A stretch of DNA of 17,552 bases. Source: Pseudomonadota bacterium (lineage in GTDB: Bacteria; Pseudomonadota; Alphaproteobacteria; Rhizobiales; Devosiaceae). Position 1 is the stretch's first letter; each line of letters opens with the position of its first letter. The notes under the pieces are model-generated. The model was not told the origin of the DNA, did no database searches, and worked only from the letters and a program-made list of their open reading frames with translations. The stretch is from the NCBI GenBank assembly GCA_023415605.1, contig JAEZKB010000129.1, positions 1 through 17,552 on the forward strand, written 5' to 3'. Shown piece after piece: positions 6,968-14,975 of this stretch. The position numbers and the translations under genes were made by a program.

Positions 6968-8288
6968 GCATCGCCTCGTCGCGGGCTTTGTTGATAGGCT
7001 TGAGCAGGTACTGGAGGATGGTCTTCTTGCCGGTGAGAATTTCGACCGTGGTCACCATGCCCGGCAGGATCGGCAGCGCGTCGTCGCGATAATGCAGCAC
7101 CGATTCCGGCGTCTTGATCAGCACGACATAGTAGGTCTCGCGGGTGTTCGGATCGATGATCGAGTCCGCGCCCACGCTCTGCACTTCGCCCTGCAGCCCG
7201 CCGAAGATGGAGAAATCATAGGCGGTGAATTTGATCTCCGCCGGCTGACCAGGCAGCACGAAGGCAACGTCAGAAGGCTTGAGCCGTGCCTCGACGAGCA
7301 GCGTGTCTTCCATCGGCACGATATCGAGCAGGCGTTCGCCCGGCTGCACGAAGCCACCCACCGTGTTGATGGCGATTTCGTTGACGATGCCATCGACGGG
7401 CGACCTGATGTCGGTGCGGCTCACGCGGTCGCTGGCGCCGCGCAGCGCCTGCTCAGCCGAGGAGAGTTCGGCGAGGCGCAGGGTGAGATCGTTGAGGGCG
7501 TCCTGGCGAAACTGTAGGTCGGCCTGCTGCACCTGCAGTTCGGCCTCCGACACGGCCGATTGTAGCCGCGCAATGGATTCGATCACGGCGTCGCGCTGGC
7601 CACGGGTATCGCTGACGTCACGTTGTGCGGCGAGGAATTCGGTCTGCGATACTAGCTGCTTCTCGGCCATTGGCTTGATCAGCTCGAGCTTCTGTTCGGC
7701 GAGGGCATAGGCCTCTTCGAGCCGCGCCTTGTTTGCGAGTGCTTCGGAGAGTTCGCGGCTGCGCTGTTCGACGCGCTGCGCCAGCACGTCCTTGCCCTGG
7801 TCGAGCGTGTCGAGCCGGGCCTTGAGCAGCTTGGCTTCGTTGTCGCAGACGGCAGGCACCTCGGCGAGGACGTCAGGCGGGCAAGTGTAGCCTTCCGCGG
7901 CTCGCCCTTCATATTCAATCTGCAAACGCGCCACCTGCGCCTGCAGAGCGCGCACCTTGGCCTCCACTTCGCCGGCCGACGAGGTGGTGGTGGTGTCGTC
8001 GAGGCGAACCAGCTGTTGGCCCTTTTTGACCTGCTCGCCACGCCGCACCAGGATTTCCGCGACGACACCGGCCTCGGCGCTTTGGATCACCTGCGTCTTG
8101 GACGAGGGAATAACGCGGCCTTCGGCGCGGCTCAATTCGTCGATCTCGGCGGTCGAGGCCCACAGCAGGGCGGCGCCGAGGAAAGCCGAAACAAGGAGGA
8201 TCACCCAAAGCCAGTGGCGCGGCGGGCGATCATAGTCGAGCGCGTAGGTGGGAGCCGCGAGATCGCGCGGCAGGACGGGCTTGTTCAT
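6957..8288 (-). CDS. Type I secretion membrane-fusion protein, HlyD/LapC family
   Basis: 443 residues. A short cytoplasmic tail (1-25) is followed by one membrane segment (26-45, HWLWVILLVSAFLG) and then the lipoyl-like half-motif GVVAEILVRRGEQVKKGQQLVRLDD (77-98, biotinyl-lipoyl fold). A long alpha-helical hairpin rich in Gln, Glu and Ala covers about 105-330. The second lipoyl half (SPVDGIVNEI) and a beta-barrel ending at GMVTTVEILTGKK follow, as in the type I HlyD family. Two cysteines (136 and 148) sit in the hairpin and may form a periplasmic disulfide. The protein bridges the inner-membrane ABC transporter to the TolC-like channel. Its ATG overlaps the ABC transporter stop by four bases (ATGA), and its end overlaps the RHH-PAS gene. 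Length and domain order are normal. Confidence 0.93.
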   Translation of the reverse strand: MNKPVLPRDLAAPTYALDYDRPPRHWLWVILLVSAFLGAALLWASTAEIDELSRAEGRVIPSSKTQVIQSAEAGVVAEILVRRGEQVKKGQQLVRLDDTTTTSSAGEVEAKVRALQAQVARLQIEYEGRAAEGYTCPPDVLAEVPAVCDNEAKLLKARLDTLDQGKDVLAQRVEQRSRELSEALANKARLEEAYALAEQKLELIKPMAEKQLVSQTEFLAAQRDVSDTRGQRDAVIESIARLQSAVSEAELQVQQADLQFRQDALNDLTLRLAELSSAEQALRGASDRVSRTDIRSPVDGIVNEIAINTVGGFVQPGERLLDIVPMEDTLLVEARLKPSDVAFVLPGQPAEIKFTAYDFSIFGGLQGEVQSVGADSIIDPNTRETYYVVLIKTPESVLHYRDDALPILPGMVTTVEILTGKKTILQYLLKPINKARDEAMRER

Positions 8289-10573
8289 GCGTCACCTCCG
8301 CCGCCTTGGGCGCGGAGCTGGGCCAGCACCTGGTCACGCGGTCCGTCGGCGGCAATGCGGCCATTGTCGACCACGATGATGCGGGTGACGAGGTTGAGGA
8401 GGCTGAACCGGTGCGTGGCGATCAGCACAGTGTGCTCCGGTGCGAGCGACCGGCTCAGATGGCCGATCAGTTGCCGTTCGGTGGCGAGGTCCATCGAGCT
8501 CGACGGCTCGTCGAGGAACAGGATCTTGGGGTTGATCAGCATGGTGCGCGCCAGTGCCACCGCCTGCCGCTGCCCGCCCGAGAGCAGGAAGCCCCGCTCA
8601 CCGACGGGCATGTCGTAGCCGAGCGGATGCCGCGAGACGAAATCCTCGACGCCGGCCCGTCGCGCCACTTCGATCAGCCGTTCGTCGCTGGCTTCGGGGT
8701 CGGAGAGGACGATGTTTTCCTTGACCGTGCCGTTGAAGAGTTCCGGATCCTGCAGCACCAGACCCACCTGGCGGCGCAGCTCGGCCGGGTGGTACTGGCG
8801 GATGGAGACGCCATCGATGAGAATCTCGCCTTCCTGCGCGTCGTAGAAGTTGACCAGCAGGCGCCCCAGCGTCGTCTTTCCCGAGCCGATACGGCCGATT
8901 ATGCCGACCTTCTCGCCGGCCTTGATGGAGAACGATACCTGGTCGAGCACATAATGCTCGGTACCCGGATAGGCGAAGCGCACCTTCTTGAACTCGATGT
9001 TCCCCGCCGAGATGGCGCGGGTGACGAAGCTCTTGCGCACGGTCCGCTCATCCGGGAGCTTCATGATGCTGTCGAGCGACGTATAGGCTTCGATAGCCGA
9101 ACTGGTGCGCAGCACGGCCGCCGAGATCTGCGCGATCGGCGCGATGACGCGGCTCGAGAGCATCATCGCCGCGACGATCGCGCCCATCGAGATCTGCGCG
9201 TCGGAAAATGAATATGTGGCCCCGATCATGATGCCGATCGAGGCGATCTGGCTGACGACGGCCGTCATCTGGCCCGCAATCGACTGCAGCCACTTGATCT
9301 GGCTCTGCGTGTCGGACGAGGCCAGGATCGTCGCTTCCCATTTGTTCTGGAACTGGCCCTCGGCCCGCGCTGCCTTGACCGTCTGCGTCGCCGAGAGGGA
9401 TTCCACAAGGATGGCGTTGCGCATCGAGGATTCCTGCAGCGCCGCCTTGACCACACCGGCCGATTTCCGCGCGATGATGATCGTGCCGACAATGGCGATC
9501 AGCGCCGCCGCCACAGGGAAGATCACCACCCAGCCGATCAGCATGGCGATCACCCAGACGAAAACGCCCATGAACAGCACATCGATGAACATCACCACCG
9601 TGTGCGAGGTGAAGAAATCGCGCAGCACTTCATATTGCGAGATGCGGTTGATGAAGACGCCGGTCGATTGCGGCCGCGCTGAGACCGACGCATTCATCAC
9701 CTTGTCGAACAGCACCGAGGAAAGGCGAAAATCGATCTGCCGGCCGGCATAGTCGATGATAGCGCCGCGGGCGATCTTCAGGAGGAAGTCGAAGACGAAC
9801 ACAGTGAGGAGGCCGATTGCCAGCACCCAAAGCGTCGAGAACGCCTTGTTGGGCAGCACCCGGTCGTAGACGTTCATCGAAAACAGCGGCATGGCGATAG
9901 CGAAGACGTTGATGAACGTCGCCGCCAGCAGCACCACCCACACGCTCTTCCAATGGCCGGCCATGGCGGCGCGCAGCCAATGCTTCTGCTTGATGGCACC
10001 GTTGTCGGCGCCTTCCCAAGTCTCGCCCTCGCGAGTGGAACTGGGCTTAATCACCATCACCTGGTGACGGAAGCGCCACTCGGCGGTGTTGGTTTGGATT
10101 TCGTCTTCCTTACCGGTCGTCGGGTCGAACACGGCGAGCGCATGGCGGCCTGTACGCCCGATGATCACGAGGACCTGGCCCTTCTTGCCGACCACCATCG
10201 CCGGCATGTCAAATTCGGCAAGGTCGCGCAGCGCTACGCGCTTGGTCTTGTGCACAAGGCCAATGCGCTCAAGGGCCCGCGACAGCAGCGGCATGGTCAG
10301 GAAGCCGCCCTTGAGCGGCAGGCCAGCGGTCAACACGTCGCGCGACACAGGCCGGCCCCAGCGGCGGGCGAGATACTGCAGGGCGTTGAGGAGGGGGTCG
10401 ATCTTAGGGTTGGCTGGGGGCACCTCGGCTGGCGCTTCCACCGCAGCGCCGACCGCTTCTTCCAGCGCCTTGTTCACCGCAAGGTCGTTGGCGGGTGCAG
10501 GAAGGTCATTGTCCCGCTCAAGCGTGGGTCCGCTGCCCAGCTTCCTTCCGCTAAATGCCTTGCCGATCGCCAT
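8285..10573 (-). CDS. Type I secretion ABC transporter, LapB/LssB type, with C39-like domain
   Basis: 762 residues. The N-terminal 50-190 is a C39-peptidase-like domain (LLNALQYLARRWGRPVS) lacking the catalytic cysteine, as in LapB and HlyB, so it should bind the substrate and not cut it. Residues about 210-480 hold the membrane helices (WVVLLAATFINVFAIAMPLF and others). The ATPase domain has Walker A GRIGSGKTT with Lys566, LSGGQ ending at Gln668, Walker B ILFLDE with Asp688-Glu689, and the switch histidine in IATHR. All key ATPase residues are intact. GGAGG precedes ATG 10573 at good spacing. The protein powers export of the adjacent giant adhesin across both membranes. The first 45 residues are a variable extension. 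It overlaps the HlyD gene by four bases. Confidence 0.94.
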   Translation of the reverse strand: MAIGKAFSGRKLGSGPTLERDNDLPAPANDLAVNKALEEAVGAAVEAPAEVPPANPKIDPLLNALQYLARRWGRPVSRDVLTAGLPLKGGFLTMPLLSRALERIGLVHKTKRVALRDLAEFDMPAMVVGKKGQVLVIIGRTGRHALAVFDPTTGKEDEIQTNTAEWRFRHQVMVIKPSSTREGETWEGADNGAIKQKHWLRAAMAGHWKSVWVVLLAATFINVFAIAMPLFSMNVYDRVLPNKAFSTLWVLAIGLLTVFVFDFLLKIARGAIIDYAGRQIDFRLSSVLFDKVMNASVSARPQSTGVFINRISQYEVLRDFFTSHTVVMFIDVLFMGVFVWVIAMLIGWVVIFPVAAALIAIVGTIIIARKSAGVVKAALQESSMRNAILVESLSATQTVKAARAEGQFQNKWEATILASSDTQSQIKWLQSIAGQMTAVVSQIASIGIMIGATYSFSDAQISMGAIVAAMMLSSRVIAPIAQISAAVLRTSSAIEAYTSLDSIMKLPDERTVRKSFVTRAISAGNIEFKKVRFAYPGTEHYVLDQVSFSIKAGEKVGIIGRIGSGKTTLGRLLVNFYDAQEGEILIDGVSIRQYHPAELRRQVGLVLQDPELFNGTVKENIVLSDPEASDERLIEVARRAGVEDFVSRHPLGYDMPVGERGFLLSGGQRQAVALARTMLINPKILFLDEPSSSMDLATERQLIGHLSRSLAPEHTVLIATHRFSLLNLVTRIIVVDNGRIAADGPRDQVLAQLRAQGGGGDA

Positions 10574-10709
10574 AGCCGCCCTCCAGACAAAGACGGGTTA
10601 CACAACTTTAGCGGCCGGTGCACGGACGGCGTTCATATTCGGTTAACCAGCGCGCGACCATCGGTCATCACCGATCAACTGGTAACCCGCAAGTAACTGT
10701 TCCCTTAAA
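10574..10709 (-). promoter_or_regulatory. Spacer between tolC and the ABC transporter gene with inverted repeats
   Basis: This 136-base gap holds the palindrome GGTTAACC (10641-10648) and a six-base inverted repeat ATCGGT-CATC-ACCGAT (10660-10675). Neither is followed by a T-run in the direction of transcription, so I do not call a terminator. A secondary promoter or an mRNA hairpin that sets the ratio of TolC to transporter is possible. Confidence 0.25.
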
Positions 10710-12143
10710 CTAGTCCGTGTACTTTGAGAGGTCGAGCTTGCCGCTGAGCGTCAACGGACGCACGTTGCGCTCGGGCAGGGCGCCCGTGTCCTCGATCGAG
10801 GCGGTGCCGATCAGATCACGCGCATAGGCGTCGGACTGCTTCGGAGCCGTCACGTCGAGGTAAGCGAGCAGCGACCCGGTCGCCGCCAGCAAGCGATACT
10901 CGGCAAAGCGCGCCGCAAAGCTGGCTGTCTCGGCTTGCACCTGAACGTTGTAGCGGGTGTTCTGCGCATCCAGCACATCAAGCAGCGAACGCTGACCGAT
11001 GGTGAACTGCTCGCGATATGACGACACTAGCCCATCGGAGGCGGAAAGCTGATTGGCATAAGCACCGGCCAGCTCGTTCTGTCGACGGATGCGGTCCCAG
11101 GAGACTTTCACCGCCTCCTCAACTTCGCGGGCGGCAACCTGCTGGCCGAGAAGCGCTTCGCTTTCGCGGCGGATGCTCTCCTGTACCTTGGCGCTCTTGA
11201 CGCCGCCGTCCCAGAGGTTCCAGCGCAGCACGAGCTTGCCCGAGAGATCCGTGGAATAGCCTGCGGTACCTGTATTGTCCTGGCCGACAACGCCGCGACC
11301 TTCGAGCGAAAGGCGCGGGCCGAGGGCACCATTGGCCTGGTCAACCAATGCAGAGGCGGCATCCACGTCGGCACCGGCCACGCGGATGCGCGGATTGTTG
11401 TTGATGCCGGCTTCCACGGCTGAGGCCAGCGTCTTGGGCAGATATTTGCCGACGCGCGGCGGTACCTTGGCGTTGGTGAAGGGTGCGCCGACATTCTTTG
11501 CAAAGCTGATCTTGGCCGCTTCCAGCGCTTCGCGCGCCTGGATCACTTGGGCACTGGCAGCTGCCAGACGTTCGGAGGCCTGCTGCCGATCCGCTTCGGT
11601 CAACTGGCCCGAAGAGATGGCATCGACCACATTGGCCAGCGTTTCCTGGTGAAAGGCGACGTTGCCACGCGCCAGTTCCACGATGCGGGCCTGCAGCACG
11701 ATCTCGAAATACAGGCGTGCCACTTCGAGGCCGATCACTTCGGACCGTTCGAGCACGCGGAAGGAGGCACTGTCGATGCGAGCCGCCTGGCGATCGGCTT
11801 CGGAGTCACGGAAGCCGCCGTCGAGAATGTCCCAGGTTGCGGTCAAGCCGACCTGCGCCGGATAGAGCGGATCATTTTCGATCCCAGCGGCACGGCGCGA
11901 CGGCGTGTTGGAAAGCTGGGCGCCGACCGAAGCCTCGAGGTCGAGGCGCGGGCCGTAGAGGGCAAGGGCCTGTTGCAGTTCCCATTCGGTCGCTTCGCGG
12001 TTGGCGATGGCCTGACCGATCTCCGGATTGGTTTCGATGGCAGTCTTGACCGCGTCTCGCAGCGACAAGGCTTGCGCGCTGAACGGCAGGAGAGCCGCAG
12101 CCGTGAACACCGTACCTAGAAGAAACTGCTTCAAAAGACGCAT
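10710..12143 (-). CDS. TolC-family outer-membrane channel of type I secretion
   Basis: 477 residues from ATG 12143. I chose this start because it follows AAGGG at good spacing and begins a clear signal peptide (MRLLKQFLLGTVFTAAALLPFSAQA, cut after Ala25); the frame is open upstream to 12302, but those extra residues are arginine-rich and unlike a leader. The mature protein has two tandem OEP repeats: LSLRDAVKTAIETNPEI starts the first and PKTLASAVEAGINNNPRIRVA starts the second. Each is followed by long helical stretches and beta segments, and the GQRSLLDVLDAQNTRYNVQ motif is near the end. This is typical of the type I secretion TolC family, forming the trimeric channel used by the transporter and HlyD protein downstream. 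A C-terminal tail of about 40 residues is unremarkable. It is the first gene of the secretion operon. Confidence 0.93.
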   Translation of the reverse strand: MRLLKQFLLGTVFTAAALLPFSAQALSLRDAVKTAIETNPEIGQAIANREATEWELQQALALYGPRLDLEASVGAQLSNTPSRRAAGIENDPLYPAQVGLTATWDILDGGFRDSEADRQAARIDSASFRVLERSEVIGLEVARLYFEIVLQARIVELARGNVAFHQETLANVVDAISSGQLTEADRQQASERLAAASAQVIQAREALEAAKISFAKNVGAPFTNAKVPPRVGKYLPKTLASAVEAGINNNPRIRVAGADVDAASALVDQANGALGPRLSLEGRGVVGQDNTGTAGYSTDLSGKLVLRWNLWDGGVKSAKVQESIRRESEALLGQQVAAREVEEAVKVSWDRIRRQNELAGAYANQLSASDGLVSSYREQFTIGQRSLLDVLDAQNTRYNVQVQAETASFAARFAEYRLLAATGSLLAYLDVTAPKQSDAYARDLIGTASIEDTGALPERNVRPLTLSGKLDLSKYTD

Positions 12144-12481
12144 ATCAGGCCCTTTGGTCCGCATGCAGCTTGCGCGACATGCCCGGCGTTTGCCGCCGGT
12201 ATCCCTCGTTAAGTTCCCAGGGCGAGAGCTTCTTGTCCGGTCGCGAAGGCCAGGTACCCCTTTGTCCCGGCAAACCCACGTTCCGTCTCTTACCCCCAGC
12301 ACGCAGATACACTCCGCGCACAGATGGTACTTTTACCAGTCGCTTTCCAAAGTCAAACGGATGACGTAGGGCCGCAGAAGCATTCTCAGGGTCGCGGCAA
12401 TTGTGCAACACCGGCGGCTTGTGGCAAACATAGCCGGCGAAACACATGCATACGCCGATATGCATAGTTCAGATGGTATCG
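12144..12481 (-). promoter_or_regulatory. Intergenic region between moeA and the secretion operon
   Basis: This 338-base stretch has no credible gene. Next to the moeA stop it holds the shared motif and a pair of ATGCATA cores (12445-12466). A minus-strand TTGACT (12356-12351) could be a -35 box, but the best following hexamer, TAAAAG (12335-12330), is only 15 bases away. About 40 bases before tolC a GC-rich hairpin, CCGGCG-TTTGC-CGCCGG (12183-12199), would form in the leader. I see no rho-independent terminator after moeA, so the biosynthetic operon may end by Rho or read through. Confidence 0.4.
12445..12466. promoter_or_regulatory. Candidate shared operator, tolC-operon copy
   Basis: CATGCATACGCCG (12445-12457) repeats exactly the motif at 6179-6191. 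Here it is part of a tighter structure: ATGCATA (12446-12452), six bases, then TATGCATA (12459-12466), giving a seven-base inverted repeat. Short paired half-sites of this kind are what ribbon-helix-helix dimers usually bind. It lies about 300 bases before the tolC start, so it would control a promoter at the far end of the intergenic region. Confidence 0.45.
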
Positions 12482-13690
12482 TTATCCAAGCATTGAGAGC
12501 GGGATGATCTCGACGAGATCTCCAACGCGCCGAAACGAATCATCCTCTGGCTGAATAATCAAAGCATCCGCCATGGCCAGCGAAGAAGAATGCGAACTAT
12601 CCGTCTCGGAAATCGGATCCACCTGCAGGAAACCGAGTTGGTCGCGCGAAAGGATGCCGCGCACATAATGGCGGCGTGGGCCGTTGGCAGGCAAAGCTGT
12701 TGCCAGCGTTGCTGTCATCCGAGGAGCGAGCGGATCCTGGTGGCCAGTCATTCGCCGCAGCGCCGGCCGCAGGATGACGATTGCGGTGACCAGCGCCGAC
12801 ACCGGATTACCCGGCAGACCGAAGACCAGCGTCTTGGCGCGGGTGCCGAACATCAGCGGCTTCCCAGGCCGCATCTTCAACTTCCAGAAGTCGAGAGTGA
12901 CGCCGAGGTCGACGAGGACTTCGCGCACATAGTCCCGCTCACCCACACTCGCTCCGCCAGTGGTCACCAACATGTCGACGCCGGCGTCAAAGGCAGAGAG
13001 CAGAGCGCCTTCCAGCGCTTGTTTGTTATCCGGCACGATACCTAGGTCGATCACGCGCTCGGCATAGGGCGTCAGCAGCGGGATCAGCCCATAGGAGTTT
13101 GAGGCCACGATCTGATCCGGCCCGGGCAGGGTGCCGGGTGGGACCAGTTCATCCCCCGTCGCCAGGATGGCGATCTTTGGTCGCCTGGTGACCACAAGCG
13201 TGGGTTGGTTGGCCGAAGCGGCGAGATTGAGCATTGCCGGCGTCAGCGATACGCCCGACGGCAGCAGCTCCTGACCGCGCTGGAAATCGTGACCCTGCCG
13301 CCGCACGCTCTGCCCCGGCCGCGGCGCCTTCTCGAAACCGACATGGTTGCCGGTGGCTGTCGCCTCTTCCTGCATGATCACCGCGTCGGCGCCGATCGGC
13401 ATAGGTGCCCCGGTGAAGATCCGGACGCACTGGCCATGTTCCATCATTCCGACGAACCGAGCGCCAGCTTGCGACGTCCCCGCGAGCTTCAGTGGCCGTC
13501 CGGGCACCACTTCGGCCGCACGCACCGCATATCCATCCATGGCGCTGGAATCGAAGGGCGGCTGGTTGTGGCTGGCGACCAGAGGCTTCGCCAGTACGCG
13601 CTTGTGGGCGCGGAGCAGGGGAACGGTTTCGGCTTGCGGCGGATCGAGCTGCGCGAAGATGCGCTCCAGCGCCTCATCGACCGAGATCAT
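12482..13690 (-). CDS. moeA: Molybdopterin molybdenumtransferase MoeA
   Basis: 402 residues, normal for the family. MoeA inserts molybdate into adenylylated molybdopterin, the last step of molybdenum cofactor synthesis in the cytoplasm. Visible family motifs are PPFDSSAMDGYAV (44-56), FTGAPMPIGADAVIMQEE, ILATGDEL, the MoCF-fold TTGGASVGERDYV, KMRPGKPLMFG and GLPGNPVSA. The active-site region appears intact. Its ATG overlaps the moaC stop by four bases (ATGA), so it is translationally coupled to moaC. In many Hyphomicrobiales the next gene is lexA; here the type I secretion operon follows. Confidence 0.96.
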   Translation of the reverse strand: MISVDEALERIFAQLDPPQAETVPLLRAHKRVLAKPLVASHNQPPFDSSAMDGYAVRAAEVVPGRPLKLAGTSQAGARFVGMMEHGQCVRIFTGAPMPIGADAVIMQEEATATGNHVGFEKAPRPGQSVRRQGHDFQRGQELLPSGVSLTPAMLNLAASANQPTLVVTRRPKIAILATGDELVPPGTLPGPDQIVASNSYGLIPLLTPYAERVIDLGIVPDNKQALEGALLSAFDAGVDMLVTTGGASVGERDYVREVLVDLGVTLDFWKLKMRPGKPLMFGTRAKTLVFGLPGNPVSALVTAIVILRPALRRMTGHQDPLAPRMTATLATALPANGPRRHYVRGILSRDQLGFLQVDPISETDSSHSSSLAMADALIIQPEDDSFRRVGDLVEIIPLSMLG

Positions 13691-14166
13691 GTCGTACTGC
13701 CAGCACGCTTGTAGTCGCCGGACTTGCCGCCGGTCTTTTCCACTAGCTGCAGATCCTCGATCCGCATGCCGCGGTCCATGGCCTTGGCCATGTCGTAGAG
13801 CGTCAGCGCCGCCACCGACGCGGCCGTCAACGCCTCCATCTCCACCCCGGTTTGGCCAGTGGTTTCTGCCGTGGCGACGATGTGCAACGCGTCGGCTTCC
13901 GGTTCGATGTCCACCGTCACGCTGGTCAGCGCGATCGGGTGGCAGAGCGGGATCAGGTCGGAGGTCTTCTTGGCCGCCATGATCCCAGCAATGCGGGCTA
14001 CCGCGAGGGCGTCACCCTTCTTGAGCGTGCCATCAGCAATCGCTGCGATCGTCTCCGACTGCGCCACCAGCCGGGCCTCCGCCACGGCGCGCCGCCGCGT
14101 CGCGTGCTTGTCGCCGATATCGACGATCCGAGCCTCGCCCCGCTCGTTGAGATGCGTGAGGGCCAT
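13687..14166 (-). CDS. moaC: Cyclic pyranopterin monophosphate synthase MoaC
   Basis: 159 residues, full length. MoaC converts the MoaA product, 3',8-cyclo-7,8-dihydro-GTP, to cyclic pyranopterin monophosphate in molybdenum cofactor synthesis. Conserved stretches are KKTSDLIPLCHPI (66-78, with His76), GVEMEALTA (107-115, Glu109 and Glu111), LYDMAKAMD with Asp125 and Lys128, and KTGGKSG near the end. These correspond to the catalytic set known from E. coli MoaC. The start codon overlaps the trpC stop by one base (TGATG), and the gene end overlaps moeA. moaA is not in the window. Confidence 0.96.
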   Translation of the reverse strand: MALTHLNERGEARIVDIGDKHATRRRAVAEARLVAQSETIAAIADGTLKKGDALAVARIAGIMAAKKTSDLIPLCHPIALTSVTVDIEPEADALHIVATAETTGQTGVEMEALTAASVAALTLYDMAKAMDRGMRIEDLQLVEKTGGKSGDYKRAGSTT

Positions 14167-14972
14167 CAGGCGTCGGCCGTGCCCATTAGCAGCGTCCGGG
14201 TGGCCTTGGTCACGTCGTCCTGCCGCATCAGGCTTTCCCCGACGAGGAAAGTGCCGATATTGGCCTGCTCGTCGAGCTTGCGCACGTCCTCATGGGTGTA
14301 GATGCCGCTCTCGGACACCAGATGCACGCCCGACGGCACGCCGCCTGCAAGGCTGATCGAGGTACCCAGGGTCGTCTCGAAGGTGCGCAGGTTGCGGTTG
14401 TTGATGCCGATGAACTCCGCGTTGAGGCCAAGAGCCCGATCGAGCTCGATCTGATCGTGCACCTCCACCAGCGCATCCATCCGCCATTCCTCTGCGGCAT
14501 CGAGCAGGTAGCGGGCAGTGTCGTCACCGACGGCCGCAAGGATGATCAGGATGCAGTCTGCGCCCCACGCACGGGCTTCAGCCACCTGATAAGTCTCAAA
14601 CAAGAAGTCCTTGCGCAGAACGGGCAGGTTGGTCGCAGCTCGGGCCTCGATCAGATAGCTCGCCGCGCCCTGAAAGCTCGGCCTGTCGGTGAGCACCGAG
14701 AGGCATGCCGCGCCACCGGCCTCGTAGGATCGAGCAATCTCGGCAGGGTGAAAGTCCGGGCGGATCACGCCCTTGGAGGGGCTCGCCTTCTTCACCTCGG
14801 CAATCAGGGCGTACTTCTGCTCAGTCCGTTTCTTCTTGAGCGCTGAGAGGAAGCGCCGCACCGGCGGCGCATCATGGGCCTCGGCGACCACCTCGTTCCA
14901 GGGCTTCATGGCCTTGGCTGCGGCGATCTCCTCGCGCTTGTAGGATTCGATGCGGGAGAGGATGTCGGACAT
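14166..14972 (-). CDS. trpC: Indole-3-glycerol-phosphate synthase TrpC
   Basis: 268 residues, the monofunctional TIM-barrel form without a TrpF fusion. It closes the ring of 1-(2-carboxyphenylamino)-1-deoxyribulose 5-phosphate to give indole-3-glycerol phosphate. Key motifs: EVKKASPSKG (59-68), LRKDFLFETYQV with Lys121, LVEVHD with Glu170, GINNRNL (189-195), VSESGI (219-224) and FLVGESLMR. All catalytic positions expected for the family are present. It starts three bases after the trpD stop and overlaps moaC by one base. Confidence 0.97.
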   Translation of the reverse strand: MSDILSRIESYKREEIAAAKAMKPWNEVVAEAHDAPPVRRFLSALKKKRTEQKYALIAEVKKASPSKGVIRPDFHPAEIARSYEAGGAACLSVLTDRPSFQGAASYLIEARAATNLPVLRKDFLFETYQVAEARAWGADCILIILAAVGDDTARYLLDAAEEWRMDALVEVHDQIELDRALGLNAEFIGINNRNLRTFETTLGTSISLAGGVPSGVHLVSESGIYTHEDVRKLDEQANIGTFLVGESLMRQDDVTKATRTLLMGTADA

Positions 14973-14975
14973 GAA

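Noticed and set aside
6864..7517. Plus-strand frame of 217 codons opposite HlyD and the RHH-PAS gene
   Set aside because: It is a shadow of two well-supported minus-strand genes, with no ribosome binding site and no recognisable domain.
12183..12199. GC-rich hairpin CCGGCG-TTTGC-CGCCGG as a terminator
   Set aside because: No T-run follows on either strand and it lies in the leader just before tolC; at most a leader hairpin.
12144..12302. A longer tolC-family start (GTG/ATG-type codon at 12302, 53 extra residues)
   Set aside because: The extension is Arg-rich and not signal-like, while ATG 12143 has a good ribosome binding site and begins a clear signal peptide.
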